DNA from: Sulfuricurvum sp.
GTDB taxonomy: Bacteria > Campylobacterota > Campylobacteria > Campylobacterales > Sulfurimonadaceae
Length of the DNA stretch: 56,794 bases
Assembly: GCA_030692765.1 (NCBI GenBank)
Contig: JAUYUB010000025.1
Coordinates: forward strand, 1 to 56,794
Reading direction: 5' to 3'
Positions 36,211 to 46,288 of the stretch are shown one piece after another (the first letter of the stretch is position 1; every line of letters begins with the position of its first letter). A model generated the notes under the pieces. It saw only the letters and a program-made list of their open reading frames with translations, was not told where the DNA came from and ran no database searches. A program made the translations under genes and the position numbers.

Positions 36211-37868
36211 GGGCGCCACTCTTTTTATTATTGGGATGTATTGGATTGTATGCGAGTGAAGCACTGGGTGGCGTAGTAGAAAAACAGCCTCTGAATATGG
36301 AAGCCATCAGTATGTTTTTGACTTTTGTGGTTGCCACATTGGGAATTACGTATTGGGCGGCGAAACGAACTCGCAATACGAAAGACTTTTATACGGCTGG
36401 CGGCGGTATCACCGGTTTTCAAAATGGTATGGCGATTGCGGGGGACTATATGTCTGCCGCATCGTTTTTGGGTATCTCGGCATTGGTGTATACCAAAGGA
36501 TATGATGGGCTTATTTACTCTATCGGATTTTTAGTAGGTTGGCCGATTATTTTATTTTTGATCGCTGAGCCATTGCGTAATTTGGGAAAATACACGTTCG
36601 CCGATGTTGCATCGTATCGCTTGAAACAATTACCGATTCGTACCCTTGCTGCCTTTGGTTCGATTGCCACGGTTATTTTGTATCTGATTGCCCAGATGGT
36701 AGGTGCGGGGAAGTTGATACAGTTGTTGTTTGGTTTGGAGTATGAGGTTGCGGTTATCCTCGTGGGGGTGCTGATGGTTTTATATGTCACATTCGGCGGT
36801 ATGTTGGCGACGACATGGGTACAGATTATCAAAGCATTTTTGTTGCTTTCTGGTGCTACGTTTATGGCGATTGCCGTAATGGCACAGTATAACTTCAATT
36901 TCGAAACGTTATTCGCCAAAGCCATAGAGATCAAAGGATCAAAAATTATGGCTCCGGGTGCACTGATCAGTGATCCTGTGTCTGCGTTATCGCTGGGAAT
37001 CGCATTGATGTTTGGTACTGCGGGATTGCCTCATATTCTTATGCGATTTTTTACGGTACGTGATGCAAAAGAGGCGCGCAAGTCCGTTTTTTATGCGACA
37101 GGTTTCATCGGATATTTTTATATTTTGACGTTTATTATCGGCTTTGGCGCGATTGTGATGGTGTATGGCAATCCGCTGTATCTGGATATGGCGAAACAAG
37201 CCATCGATGGCGGATCTCCGATTTTAGGCGGGGATAACATGGCGGCGATTCATCTCTCTCATGCTGTGGGAGGGGATTGGTTTTTGGGCTTTATCTCTGC
37301 GGTAGCATTTGCGACGATATTGGCCGTTGTTTCAGGGCTCACTCTCGCAGGTGCATCGGCTATCTCTCATGATATTTATACGAGTGTAATATGTGATGGG
37401 CATTCAGATGGAAAAAAAGAGATGAAAGTCAGCAAAATAGCGACGATTGTCCTTGGGGCACTGGCAATTTATTTGGGGATTACCTTTGAAGATCAAAACA
37501 TTGCTTTTATGGTGGGATTGGCATTTGCCATTGCCGCCAGTGCTAATTTCCCTATTTTATTTTTATCGATGTTTTGGTCTCGTCTTACGACGCGTGGAGC
37601 ATTGATTGGCGGAATTTTAGGACTCTCAACCGCGATTTTTTTAGTGATCTTGGGACCTACTGTTTGGGTTGATGTTTTGGGCAACGTTGATCCTGTTTTT
37701 CCATACAAATATCCGGCATTGTTTTCGGTGAGCATGGCATTTGTCAGTATTTGGTTTTTTTCCATTACCGATAAGAGTGAGCGTGCCGTGAGAGAACATG
37801 ATGCATTTGAGGCACAGTTTATACGCAGTCAAACGGGTATTGGTGCTGAGGGGGCCAATGAACATTAA
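36207..37868 (+). CDS. actP: Cation/acetate symporter ActP
   Basis: A 553-residue sodium:solute symporter with about 13 membrane helices, preceded by a cleavable signal-like N terminus. Conserved stretches are [32 protein letters not shown] and [14 protein letters not shown]. It should bring acetate and small carboxylates into the cell. It is the middle gene of DUF485-actP-acs, so imported acetate can be activated at once by the acetyl-CoA synthetase encoded downstream. Confidence 0.95.
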   Translation: MRAPLFLLLGCIGLYASEALGGVVEKQPLNMEAISMFLTFVVATLGITYWAAKRTRNTKDFYTAGGGITGFQNGMAIAGDYMSAASFLGISALVYTKGYDGLIYSIGFLVGWPIILFLIAEPLRNLGKYTFADVASYRLKQLPIRTLAAFGSIATVILYLIAQMVGAGKLIQLLFGLEYEVAVILVGVLMVLYVTFGGMLATTWVQIIKAFLLLSGATFMAIAVMAQYNFNFETLFAKAIEIKGSKIMAPGALISDPVSALSLGIALMFGTAGLPHILMRFFTVRDAKEARKSVFYATGFIGYFYILTFIIGFGAIVMVYGNPLYLDMAKQAIDGGSPILGGDNMAAIHLSHAVGGDWFLGFISAVAFATILAVVSGLTLAGASAISHDIYTSVICDGHSDGKKEMKVSKIATIVLGALAIYLGITFEDQNIAFMVGLAFAIAASANFPILFLSMFWSRLTTRGALIGGILGLSTAIFLVILGPTVWVDVLGNVDPVFPYKYPALFSVSMAFVSIWFFSITDKSERAVREHDAFEAQFIRSQTGIGAEGANEH

Positions 37869-37933
37869 CTTTTCAAGGAAAGTTTGACTTTGGCTTCGCT
37901 ACAATCTCCTAAAGTTAGTTTTAAAGAGTATTC

Positions 37934-39892
37934 ATGAGCGAAGTAAAAAAACCTGTTTTTCAACCAAACCCCCAGTTCGCGGCAACGGCACGCATTAAAA
38001 ATATGGATGAGTATCTGGCCTTACAAAAAATGGCCGAGGAAGATTACGAGGGCTTCTGGGATAAATTTGCCAAAGAGAAGATTGATTGGATTAAGCCTTA
38101 TACGCAAGTTCTCGATGAGAGTGATACTCCCTTTTGCAAATGGTTTGTCAATGGTAAACTCAATGTTACTCATCAATGTATCGATCGTCATCTAGCTACC
38201 CGCAAAGATAAAGCAGCGATTATTTTTGAAGGGGATCGTGGCGATAAACAAACGATTACCTATCTTGAGCTCTCTCACAGTGTCAATAAATTCGCTAATC
38301 TTCTTAAAAATGATTTTGGGGTCAAAAAGGGTGATCGTGTGGTCATCTACATGCCGATGATTCCCGAAGCTGCGTACGCGATGCTAGCATGTGCTCGCAT
38401 CGGTGCGATTCACTCGATTGTATTTGGCGGATTTTCTTCTGAGGCACTCAAAGATCGTATTGAGGATGCTGATGCAAAGGTTGTGATCACTGCTGATGGT
38501 GCGTTCCGTAAAGGCAAGCCGTACATGCTTAAGAGTGTTGTCGATGAAGCATTAAGCCAAAAGTCCCCTGTTCAAAAAGTATTGGTCGTACAGCGAAACA
38601 ATGAAGAGATTACCTGGATAGCGGGACGTGATTACTCGTATAATGAACTAATCAAAAATCAGTCAAATGAATGTGAAGCTGAAGTGATGGATTCAGAAGA
38701 TCCACTTTTCTTGCTGTATACGTCAGGTTCTACGGGAAAGCCAAAAGGGGTTCAGCACAACACTGCAGGCTATATTCTCTGGGCTCAGATGACGATGGAA
38801 TGGGTTTTTGATGTCAAAGAGAATGATATCTACTGGTGTACAGCGGACATCGGATGGATTACAGGTCATACCTATATCGTGTACGGACCTCTTGCAATGG
38901 GGGCGACAACCGTGATGTTTGAGGGTGTTCCTACCTATCCCGATGCCGGACGTCCGTGGAAAATGGTCGAAGAGTACAAAATAAACCAGTTCTATACCGC
39001 ACCAACGGCGATTCGTGTTTTGCACAAAACGGGCGAAAATGAACCCGCTAAATACGATCTTAGCAGCCTAAAAGTGCTAGGAACCGTTGGTGAGCCGATC
39101 GATCCTCCGGCGTGGAAATGGTATTATGAGGCAGTTGGCGGCAGTAAATGCGCCATTGTCGATACGTATTGGCAAACTGAGACGGGGGGACATATTATCT
39201 CACCTCTGCCAGGTGCGACACCGATGAAACCGGGCTGTGCTACGTTCCCTCTTCCAGGTATTATGGGAGAGATACTGGACCCACAAACGGGTCAAAAAGT
39301 AGGATTGGGAGAGAGTGGATATATGTGTATCACTAGGCCTTGGCCCGCTATGATTCGTGGTGTTTGGGGTGATCCTCAGCGTTTTGTGAAAGCGTATTTT
39401 GGTGATATCAAAAAAGAAGGCAAAGCAGTTTATTTCACGGGTGATGGGGCACATTATGATGAGGATGGATACATCACCATCACGGGCCGCACGGATGATG
39501 TTATCAATGTATCGGGTCACCGTTTGGGTACGGCAGAGGTTGAAGCGGCCTGCGCAAAACATCCTAATGTTGCAGAAGTAGCCGTTGTCGGAAAACCGCA
39601 CGCACTCAAAGGCGAGGGTATTTTTGCTTACATCATGATGAAAGACGAAGTTCCTTTTGGTGAAGAGATAGAAATGGCCAAAGAGATCAATAAAGTCATT
39701 ATTCAAGAGATCGGGAATTTTGCCACCTGTGATGACATCGTATTTGTTCCTGGCTTGCCAAAAACCCGTTCGGGCAAGATCATGCGCCGTATCTTGCGCT
39801 CGATTGCCAAAGGTGAAGCCATTACTCAAGACATCTCGACTCTTGAAGATCCGAGTATCGTGGCAACGATTGAGGCGAAAGTAAAAGGCTAG
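37934..39892 (+). CDS. acs: Acetyl-CoA synthetase
   Basis: Acs activates acetate with ATP to acetyl-AMP, then to acetyl-CoA. The 652-residue length is standard. The adenylate-forming signature [11 protein letters not shown] (about 263-273) and the C-terminal catalytic Lys615 in [10 protein letters not shown] are intact; this lysine is the acetylation site that inactivates the enzyme in other bacteria. [10 protein letters not shown] near 415 lies in the acetate pocket. It follows actP by 65 bases, so it may be co-transcribed or have its own promoter. Confidence 0.98.
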   Translation: MSEVKKPVFQPNPQFAATARIKNMDEYLALQKMAEEDYEGFWDKFAKEKIDWIKPYTQVLDESDTPFCKWFVNGKLNVTHQCIDRHLATRKDKAAIIFEGDRGDKQTITYLELSHSVNKFANLLKNDFGVKKGDRVVIYMPMIPEAAYAMLACARIGAIHSIVFGGFSSEALKDRIEDADAKVVITADGAFRKGKPYMLKSVVDEALSQKSPVQKVLVVQRNNEEITWIAGRDYSYNELIKNQSNECEAEVMDSEDPLFLLYTSGSTGKPKGVQHNTAGYILWAQMTMEWVFDVKENDIYWCTADIGWITGHTYIVYGPLAMGATTVMFEGVPTYPDAGRPWKMVEEYKINQFYTAPTAIRVLHKTGENEPAKYDLSSLKVLGTVGEPIDPPAWKWYYEAVGGSKCAIVDTYWQTETGGHIISPLPGATPMKPGCATFPLPGIMGEILDPQTGQKVGLGESGYMCITRPWPAMIRGVWGDPQRFVKAYFGDIKKEGKAVYFTGDGAHYDEDGYITITGRTDDVINVSGHRLGTAEVEAACAKHPNVAEVAVVGKPHALKGEGIFAYIMMKDEVPFGEEIEMAKEINKVIIQEIGNFATCDDIVFVPGLPKTRSGKIMRRILRSIAKGEAITQDISTLEDPSIVATIEAKVKG

Positions 39893-39954
39893 TTTTCTTT
39901 AAATTTCTCTGCCATACGTTATACTTACAAATAACCTTTAACTAATGGATATTC

Positions 39955-40677
39955 ATGAGATATAAAATTGGACATTTTCAAAACAGCATTTCGTCATTGG
40001 AGCTAAAAGAGAGAACTCTTTACCAAAATACGTTGATTTTGGGAGAAGAGGGATCAGGGAAAACGCATTTAGCGAATAAGATACGTCATTATGTGATGGA
40101 AAACAATATTCCGACGTTGTATATAGATTTTTCAGATCCCTCTATTGAAAAGATTGAAGAAAAATTCAAAGATTCGGATACGTTTTTTTACCTGCGTTTT
40201 GAGGAAACGGATGAGTTTGAAGCCTCTTTGGATAAAGCTATTGAAGAGCGCCGCAACATTTATATGGCGGCTAACCCATCGTACTTTGCAAACAAGCGTA
40301 ATGTCAAAAGTAAGCTTTCCCGCATGATACAAAAACATGAGTTGTTGGATAATTATTACTATTTCTTTCACGAAATCGAGAGTTTGAATGGATTTTATAC
40401 AAAGTTCGAAGACTTTTTGTATTACATTTTCGATCTGATCAATGTTAAAAAATTTGGATTTACGTTTTTGGCACAGCCTAATGAGATTTTTGAAGATTCC
40501 CGTATCAAGCTTTTGTTTACATTCCTTTATTTGGGACGCTGCTCTCACGCTCACTATTACAATACATCTGTATTGCGCAGTTTAAAAACAAATACGTTCT
40601 TTTATCAGTATCGTACAGATAGCCGCTCATTGTTGTTTAACCAAATAGAAAGCGACATTGCAATTATTGACGCCTAA
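39955..40677 (+). CDS. P-loop ATPase-like protein of unknown function
   Basis: A 240-residue soluble protein with a Walker A motif, GEEGSGKTH (about residues 29-37), and a possible Walker B, YYYFFHEIE (about 135-143), in which the acidic pair is HE rather than DE. The fold looks like a single AAA/HerA-type nucleotide-binding domain. I do not recognise a named family. It lies between acs and an EamA exporter on the same strand. TATACT about 30 bases upstream is a possible -10. Confidence 0.65.
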   Translation: MRYKIGHFQNSISSLELKERTLYQNTLILGEEGSGKTHLANKIRHYVMENNIPTLYIDFSDPSIEKIEEKFKDSDTFFYLRFEETDEFEASLDKAIEERRNIYMAANPSYFANKRNVKSKLSRMIQKHELLDNYYYFFHEIESLNGFYTKFEDFLYYIFDLINVKKFGFTFLAQPNEIFEDSRIKLLFTFLYLGRCSHAHYYNTSVLRSLKTNTFFYQYRTDSRSLLFNQIESDIAIIDA

Positions 40678-40686
40678 GGCTTTCTC

Positions 40687-41550
40687 TTGAATCCTCTTGC
40701 ATTGTGGATGCTTTTTTCTATGATGTTGTGGGGCGCTGGTTGGCCTGTTTTGAAAATTCTCTCCGATAGTGTTTCGTGGGAAGTGGCGACTTTCTGGCGA
40801 TTAGCATTGATGTCTCTTGCCTATCTTCCCATTTTATGGTGGAATAAAAAACCCTTGTACTTAGTCAGATCTGCATGGCCTACGGTTGCATTTAGCGGGT
40901 TTTTGTATGCGCTGTTTATGGTTCTCTCATTTTTAGGAGTCCAAGTAGCCACTGCGGGAGCAGGGGGAATGATCATCACTACGCTCAGCCCAGTTCTCAT
41001 CGTATTGATTACGATTGTTTTTACTGGTTTTCGTCCCTCAAAGCAACATATAGTTGGATTAGGTTTGGGCTTGATAGGCGGTATGGTCATGGTCGAACTT
41101 TGGGATGGGACTATCTTGACCAATATGGGAAATCTTATTTTTATCCTTTCTGCATTGACGTGGAGTATTTTAAGTGTATTAGCACAGCACTCACGCCAAT
41201 ATGTTGATCCGATACGCTACAGCTTTTTTCTGGGCTTGATTGCAATATTTTGTATGTTTATCATCGCTTATGGGCATGGGATACTTAGTGTATTTGATCA
41301 GGGATTGGACTTTTGGGGTGCATTACTGTATTTATCCGTTATGACCCAGACAGTAGCAACAACAATTTATTTTGTGGCATCTGGAAAAATGGGATCGGCA
41401 AAGGCTGGATCGTACATGCTGTTAGTCCCGCTATTCGCTCTTATAAGCAGTTATATAATACTAGGAGAGGTTCCTTCTGTTGCATTGGTTACGGGTGGGG
41501 TTTTGAGCATTGTGGCTGTCTATTGGATCAATCAGGCAAAAACTGCCTGA
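40687..41550 (+). CDS. EamA/DMT-family transporter
   Basis: A 287-residue inner-membrane protein with ten membrane helices in two repeated halves, as in drug/metabolite exporters. WGAGWPVLKILSDSVSWEVATFWR at the N terminus and AGGMIITTLSPVLIV are typical EamA blocks. The start is TTG with TAAGG upstream, nine bases after the P-loop gene. The paralogue at 52592-53476 shares the same layout (WGIAWTAGKVAAEHSNAEVAAFWR). Substrate unknown. The last codons form a hairpin. Confidence 0.85.
   Translation: MNPLALWMLFSMMLWGAGWPVLKILSDSVSWEVATFWRLALMSLAYLPILWWNKKPLYLVRSAWPTVAFSGFLYALFMVLSFLGVQVATAGAGGMIITTLSPVLIVLITIVFTGFRPSKQHIVGLGLGLIGGMVMVELWDGTILTNMGNLIFILSALTWSILSVLAQHSRQYVDPIRYSFFLGLIAIFCMFIIAYGHGILSVFDQGLDFWGALLYLSVMTQTVATTIYFVASGKMGSAKAGSYMLLVPLFALISSYIILGEVPSVALVTGGVLSIVAVYWINQAKTA
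41532..41550. terminator. Hairpin at the end of the EamA gene
   Basis: TCAGGCA, loop AAAAC, TGCCTGA, ending on the stop codon. The convergent chemoreceptor gene ends 14 bases later. A T-run is missing on both sides. Confidence 0.4.
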
Positions 41551-41564
41551 GTGGATACCATTTG

Positions 41565-43016
41565 TTAGGTTGGATTGGCCTCTACGACCATTTTTTCCAA
41601 TAATTCAAACAGTAATATACTGTTTTGCTCCATCAACTGCATATTTTTCACAATTGAGTCTTTCGTTTTGACGTTTTTACAATCTTTTCGTGTTACGCAC
41701 TCGACCGTTTCGGTAATGAGACTATGAATAGCTTTGTGTGGAGTTTCTAGCATTTTATAAGCTTGAGTATTGGCAAATGACTCTTTCCCTTCTCCTTCAT
41801 AGTACCACGTGTTCATACGGCAATGGTGATGGTCTGATCCAGAAGAAGTAGATTCATCATTTTGGTGGATGATAGTGGCATAGGTATCATGCTTATAGAT
41901 AATATGATCCACTTTTACAAGTGCTGCAAAGAGTGAATCGTTGATGTATTTAGCCATTTTTGCCGAACCATAAGCAGTATTAGAAAAGTTTCTTAAGACC
42001 TTTTCAAACTCATACACATCTGTTCTGGATTTTTGTGCAATCTCACTGATAGTCTCAGAGTTGCCCTGGATGTCATTGGCTTCTTGCTGAAGAGTGTTTA
42101 GGGTGATTGAGATCTCTTGAGTCGCTTTTTGGGTACGCTCTGCAAGTTTACGTACTTCGTCGGCAACAACGGCAAAACCACGACCATGGTCTCCTGCCCG
42201 TGCGGCTTCGATAGCGGCATTAAGGGCCAGAAGATTGGTTTGATCCGCGATGTCTTTGATAAGATTGGCAACAGTGCTAATCTCATTGGTTCGTTGGCTC
42301 AAAGAGGTGATTGCTTCGCTTGAGCTAGAAATTAATTCCATAAGATTTTCCAAATTGGAAACAATACTTGTGACGCTGGATTGACTTTTAGTGACCTCTT
42401 GGGCCGTTTTTGAGGAAGAACTATTAATCTCTTTGGAGAGATCGCAGTTTTTTTGAATGTCATTTTGAATAGTAGCCAAAGAGATGGAAATCCCACCGCT
42501 TGTTTTTTCAAATTCATGGGCCAGATCACTGCCCAGTTTCCCTTTGAATGATAATGCGATATTATCAATGGCTTTGTTGAACACACTTCCAATTGTGGAG
42601 AAGTCTCCTTTGTAGCCCTCTTTGAAAAGAATACGGTTCATTTTTCCTTGATTGGCTGCGTCCAGAGAAGCGTGTATGTCTCTCATCATTTGCTCTACTT
42701 GATCTAGGAGATCATTGATACTCCATGCAACCCCTTGTAGAATATGGGTATCAGAGATATGCGTAATACGCTCTGAGAGATTTCCGGCGGATGCTTTTAG
42801 GAGAACATCGCGTATTTGGCGTACGAGGGTATCGTTGAATATTTTTTCGCATGCTTCATCGTCTTGTGGGATAAAAAGACCTCCAACAGCCGCTACGAAA
42901 ACAATGCCGGCAGGTATAAAAGCATCTAAAGTCGCCAAATAAAGTGCGGTTCCAATTGCAAGAATGAGGTAAAAAAGGCTCTTTTTATTGCTGAAGAGAG
43001 AGGACGAATTCGTCAT
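41565..43016 (-). CDS. Chemoreceptor with C-terminal CZB zinc-binding domain (CetA-like)
   Basis: A 483-residue methyl-accepting chemotaxis protein. Two close membrane helices near residues 12-50 are separated by only a short loop, so there is no periplasmic sensor domain. A HAMP-like stretch and the signalling hairpin follow ([31 protein letters not shown], about residues 275-305), and a CZB domain closes it ([11 protein letters not shown] and later HKAIHSL). The start at 43016 has AAGGAG seven bases upstream. It overlaps the PAS gene by 32 bases, so the two make a split energy-taxis receptor like Campylobacter CetA/CetB. Confidence 0.88.
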   Translation of the reverse strand: MTNSSSLFSNKKSLFYLILAIGTALYLATLDAFIPAGIVFVAAVGGLFIPQDDEACEKIFNDTLVRQIRDVLLKASAGNLSERITHISDTHILQGVAWSINDLLDQVEQMMRDIHASLDAANQGKMNRILFKEGYKGDFSTIGSVFNKAIDNIALSFKGKLGSDLAHEFEKTSGGISISLATIQNDIQKNCDLSKEINSSSSKTAQEVTKSQSSVTSIVSNLENLMELISSSSEAITSLSQRTNEISTVANLIKDIADQTNLLALNAAIEAARAGDHGRGFAVVADEVRKLAERTQKATQEISITLNTLQQEANDIQGNSETISEIAQKSRTDVYEFEKVLRNFSNTAYGSAKMAKYINDSLFAALVKVDHIIYKHDTYATIIHQNDESTSSGSDHHHCRMNTWYYEGEGKESFANTQAYKMLETPHKAIHSLITETVECVTRKDCKNVKTKDSIVKNMQLMEQNSILLFELLEKMVVEANPT

Positions 43017-43494
43017 AGGTAACTCCTTGTTCATTTAATACGGTGTTGAGTAAGTTTAGAGATGCATCCATACCGCCCGTTTTTTCTGCGGCTAGAAGCT
43101 GTGTGTAAATTCCCGGCATAACATCTAGAGCTTTTTGGCTTGGCTTGCGTCGTACGGAGTGAAAATCCCGGATCGTTCCATTGGTGTTGAGTGTTGCGGT
43201 GGCATTGGCAAATACCCAGTAGTACGAGCCATCTTTACACATGTTCTTGACGTAAGCAAATATCTCTTCTTTCTTTTGAAGACGATCCCATAAAAGCTTG
43301 AAGACAATCTTAGGCATATCAGGATGACGTAAAATGGAGTGTGGTGCGCCTAAGAGTTCACTTTCCTCATATCCTGATATATTGATAAACGTTTTATTGC
43401 CGTAAATGATCTTACCGCGTGCATCGGTTTTAGAAACAATAAAATCATTATCGTTTAAAAATTTTTGATTTTTATTGGGTGTAGGGTGTTGCAT
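42985..43494 (-). CDS. PAS-domain sensor protein (CetB/Aer-like)
   Basis: A 169-residue cytoplasmic protein with one PAS domain (about 15-125): [40 protein letters not shown] and [15 protein letters not shown] are the blocks of the Aer-type PAS that binds FAD. No membrane segment. The C-terminal 45 residues are helical. Directly upstream of and overlapping the chemoreceptor gene, it is the sensing half of a bipartite receptor. TATAAT at 43551-43556 on the minus strand is the probable -10. Confidence 0.85.
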   Translation of the reverse strand: MQHPTPNKNQKFLNDNDFIVSKTDARGKIIYGNKTFINISGYEESELLGAPHSILRHPDMPKIVFKLLWDRLQKKEEIFAYVKNMCKDGSYYWVFANATATLNTNGTIRDFHSVRRKPSQKALDVMPGIYTQLLAAEKTGGMDASLNLLNTVLNEQGVTYDEFVLSLQQ

Positions 43495-43589
43495 GTTAAT
43501 TTCTTTCAGGAGTTTATAGATTAATAGTTTTAATTATTAACTTTGTACGTATTATAGGCTAATGTCGCCTAATATAAACTATTAACAGA

Positions 43590-43595
43590 TATAAT
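43590..43595 (+). promoter_or_regulatory. yebC -10 box
   Basis: TATAAT on the plus strand, 31 bases before the ATG at 43626. The minus-strand TATAAT at 43551-43556 faces the PAS gene, so the gap is a divergent promoter region. Confidence 0.5.
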
Positions 43596-43625
43596 ACGGG
43601 AAAAATTTTCATGTGGAGTTTGTGT

Positions 43626-44333
43626 ATGGGTAGAGCGTTTGAGTACCGAAAAGCAGCTAAAGAGAAACGATGGGGCAATATGTCCCGTATATTTCCGAAA
43701 CTGGGTAAGATCATTACGATGGCAGCCAAGGAGGGTGGTCCTGATGCGGACATGAATCCGAAGCTTCGTAGTGCGATTTTAACGGCAAAAGCGCAAAACA
43801 TGCCAAAAGATAATATAGATGCTGCGATCAAGCGTGCGTCGGGCAAAGATGCTGTGTCACTTGCTGAGATGAACATCGAGGGCAAAGGGCCTCATGGTGT
43901 TTTGTTTTTCGTCGAGTGTGCAACGGATAACAATGCCCGTACTATTTCGAATATTCGAACTATTTTTGGTCGTTCAAAAGGGGAGACCCTCAACAACGGC
44001 TCGTTAGAGTTTATGTTCAGCCGCAAAGCGGTTTTCCGTTTTCCAAAACCCGATATGGACCTCGATGAGCTCGAGTTTGCCCTTATCGATGCAGGGATTG
44101 AGAGTTTGGAAGAAGAAGAGGGTGAAGTAAGTGTGTACGGTGAGTATACCGCATTTGGTTCTCTCTCTGCTGCACTTGAAGAGCTTGGGATTGTCCCTGA
44201 AACGTCTGCATTGGAACGTATTTCCAATTCCCCAATAGAATTTACCGATGAACAAATCGCTGATACTGAAAAACTCATTGACAAGCTCGAAGACGACGAA
44301 GACGTTCAAGCTGTTTACACCAATATGGGTTAA
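43626..44333 (+). CDS. YebC/PmpR-family regulatory protein
   Basis: A 235-residue member of the YebC/TACO1 family. It starts [20 protein letters not shown] and contains the [20 protein letters not shown] block. Family members were named as transcription regulators and more recently shown to ease translation at proline stretches. I placed the start at 43626, which has GGAG seven bases upstream and is the normal family start (MGRAFEYRK). A REP-like repeat follows the stop. Confidence 0.93.
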   Translation: MGRAFEYRKAAKEKRWGNMSRIFPKLGKIITMAAKEGGPDADMNPKLRSAILTAKAQNMPKDNIDAAIKRASGKDAVSLAEMNIEGKGPHGVLFFVECATDNNARTISNIRTIFGRSKGETLNNGSLEFMFSRKAVFRFPKPDMDLDELEFALIDAGIESLEEEEGEVSVYGEYTAFGSLSAALEELGIVPETSALERISNSPIEFTDEQIADTEKLIDKLEDDEDVQAVYTNMG

Positions 44334-44355
44334 TATACTTTAGTTTCCGTTTTTC

Positions 44356-44410
44356 GTTCGTGGTGAGCCTGTCGAACCATGAATTGCCCTTCGACAAGCT
44401 CAGGGCGAAC
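44356..44410. repeat. REP-like palindromic repeat
   Basis: Two arms, one starting GTTCGTGGTGAGCCTGTCG and the other the reverse complement of GTTCGCCCTGAGCTTGTCG, form a 55-base imperfect palindrome between yebC and a convergent MFS gene. The CCTTCGACAAGCTCAGG core is one I recall as recurrent in many bacterial genomes, so this is probably one copy of a dispersed element. It may also act as a hairpin between the two convergent genes. Confidence 0.7.
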
Positions 44411-44417
44411 TGAGTGA

Positions 44418-45632
44418 CTAATCTGCAAGTCGCCGTGCGGCGACCATTCCCCCCACTAACATCATAATCGTAAATCCTATCAATACCGAAAATCCATACG
44501 CTTCCAAAATTACCGCGCCCGGAATTGCAAAGAACAACCCAATAGACGTAATATTAGATTGCAACGCGAGATAGACGGGACGTAAATGTTCCGGTGCGAT
44601 GATGAGGATGTTATTTGAAAATGCCAAACGCATTCCATCCATCCCCGCACCTAACAAAAAGAACAGCAACGCATAGTGCCACAGCTGGGTTGAATAAAGT
44701 ACGAGAACATTGGCACTGATGTAGGCCATGAATGAAACAGTGATGATGAGCCGTACTTTGCCTGATGCGGAGAGTTTTCCCCACAATAGGTTACTGAGCA
44801 TTCCTCCAATGACTTGCGCGGTGAGCAAGTAGCCGACTTGAACACCGCCAAGATGCAATACGGATTGGGCATGAAGAATAATAAAAGGGAGTGAAAACAG
44901 GTGACTGTAGGCAAGTAAATAGGTACGGATTTGGCGTCTAAGCTGTCCGTCACTGCGCAAAAGTGAAAAAGAATTTCGTAGAAAGATTTGAAAATGCTGC
45001 TCTTTGACGGCAATGTTCTCTTTTGTAGGTTCTTGGATAAGGGCATAGGGGATGACACCTAACAGCATGACAAATGCGCTGAACATAAATAAGTAGGAAA
45101 AGCTGTAGGGTGCAGGGGTGTACTCTAAAATCATACCGGCACTCACACCACTGATGAGTGCCCCGACACCTGCCGCAAATTGACGCTGTGCAAATACCCG
45201 TCCGCGATAGCGATGGGAGAAGACTTTGCCCAATATCTCATTGAAATAGATTGAGCCAAATCCTGCGGCAAACGAAAAAACAAACAGCCCGATGCCAATA
45301 CACCATAACACATAATCATGATTAGTCGTACCAAACACATAGATCCCGACACCGATTCCAAACCAGGATAGAAAGCGTGCCAAGAAGACAAAACGAAGAT
45401 AGGGCATGACGCGCGTGTAGCTTTGAGCGCTGAATGCGGCAAAAAGCTGTACGATGATAGCACCCCCTTTGAGTAATGAAGAGAGCAGTCCAATAATCAG
45501 TGAGCTTGCTCCAAAAAAATGCAAAATCAGAGGTAAGATGATGGCAGGTTCGGCGATCGTTGTTGTTATGGAGAGAAAAAAACCGTGTGTGACCGCTTTT
45601 ATCCTAGAGGATTTGGAATCAATAAGAGACAT
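44418..45632 (-). CDS. Major facilitator superfamily transporter
   Basis: A 404-residue protein with about 12 membrane helices. RGRVFAQRQFAAGVGALISG near residue 142-160 corresponds to the cytoplasmic loop-2/3 region of MFS carriers. No substrate-specific motif was found. The start codon shares bases with the stop of the lytic transglycosylase gene upstream, so the run 47520-44418 is one operon of MFS, transglycosylase, MFS. It ends near the REP-like repeat. Confidence 0.8.
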   Translation of the reverse strand: MSLIDSKSSRIKAVTHGFFLSITTTIAEPAIILPLILHFFGASSLIIGLLSSLLKGGAIIVQLFAAFSAQSYTRVMPYLRFVFLARFLSWFGIGVGIYVFGTTNHDYVLWCIGIGLFVFSFAAGFGSIYFNEILGKVFSHRYRGRVFAQRQFAAGVGALISGVSAGMILEYTPAPYSFSYLFMFSAFVMLLGVIPYALIQEPTKENIAVKEQHFQIFLRNSFSLLRSDGQLRRQIRTYLLAYSHLFSLPFIILHAQSVLHLGGVQVGYLLTAQVIGGMLSNLLWGKLSASGKVRLIITVSFMAYISANVLVLYSTQLWHYALLFFLLGAGMDGMRLAFSNNILIIAPEHLRPVYLALQSNITSIGLFFAIPGAVILEAYGFSVLIGFTIMMLVGGMVAARRLAD

Positions 45633-46288
45633 CAGGGTGTATCACTGTCCGATTTTGTATGATGTATCGCGGCATCCAACAAAAGTGTTTTTGCAAAATG
45701 GTTTCGTGTCCCTTTTGGAAACTCAGGGTCTTTGATCAAAACAGAGATTTTTTTACTGCCGTTTTTGCGGATCAGACGCTGAAGTTTGAGTTCTCCCATG
45801 CCATAGGCGAAATCAACGAGATACCACTCTTTAAAAATGCTTTTGAGGTCTTTGATGTAGCGAATAGCCGCATCAGTGGAGAGGCAGACATCGGTACGTT
45901 CATCATTACCTTTTTCGATTTTTAATCCATAGGTGCGGCCGGATTGTGCCATAAATTGCCACAGTCCAGCAGTACCATGTCCGTATACATCGGGTCTAAA
46001 GTTGGACTCGCAATAAGGGATGAGCGAAAAGAAGAGGGGGATTCCAGCCTCTTCAAACTTTTTTGCAATTTTTTGATGCTCTTCTTTGGTGTTTTTATAT
46101 CGGCTATAAAGTCCCTTGTATCCTGTCTTGTAGTCTTCGTTTATATTTGAGAGGGAGTGTATATCAGCCAAAGATTCAGGAGATCCTATAGACGAAAGTG
46201 ATTTATTGATCGCAGATTCAGATGGCTGTGCATGTGTGTAGGTCACTCCTAAGCATACGAGTATTAGAACCGTTCGTAATGTATTCAT
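45632..46288 (-). CDS. Secreted lytic transglycosylase (SLT/GH23)
   Basis: A 218-residue periplasmic enzyme that cleaves the glycan strands of peptidoglycan. A signal peptide (about 1-20, ending THA) precedes an SLT domain with the catalytic glutamate in YCESNF (about 91-96) and the conserved GTAGLWQFM (about 105-113) and FAYGMGE. LysM repeats, found in MltD-type proteins, are absent. It lies between two MFS genes and overlaps both by one base or more. Confidence 0.85.
   Translation of the reverse strand: MNTLRTVLILVCLGVTYTHAQPSESAINKSLSSIGSPESLADIHSLSNINEDYKTGYKGLYSRYKNTKEEHQKIAKKFEEAGIPLFFSLIPYCESNFRPDVYGHGTAGLWQFMAQSGRTYGLKIEKGNDERTDVCLSTDAAIRYIKDLKSIFKEWYLVDFAYGMGELKLQRLIRKNGSKKISVLIKDPEFPKGTRNHFAKTLLLDAAIHHTKSDSDTP

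Noticed and set aside
44334-44417. The repeat after yebC as a plain terminator.
   Set aside because: The long paired arms and the recurrent core fit a dispersed REP-like element better; a terminator role is secondary.
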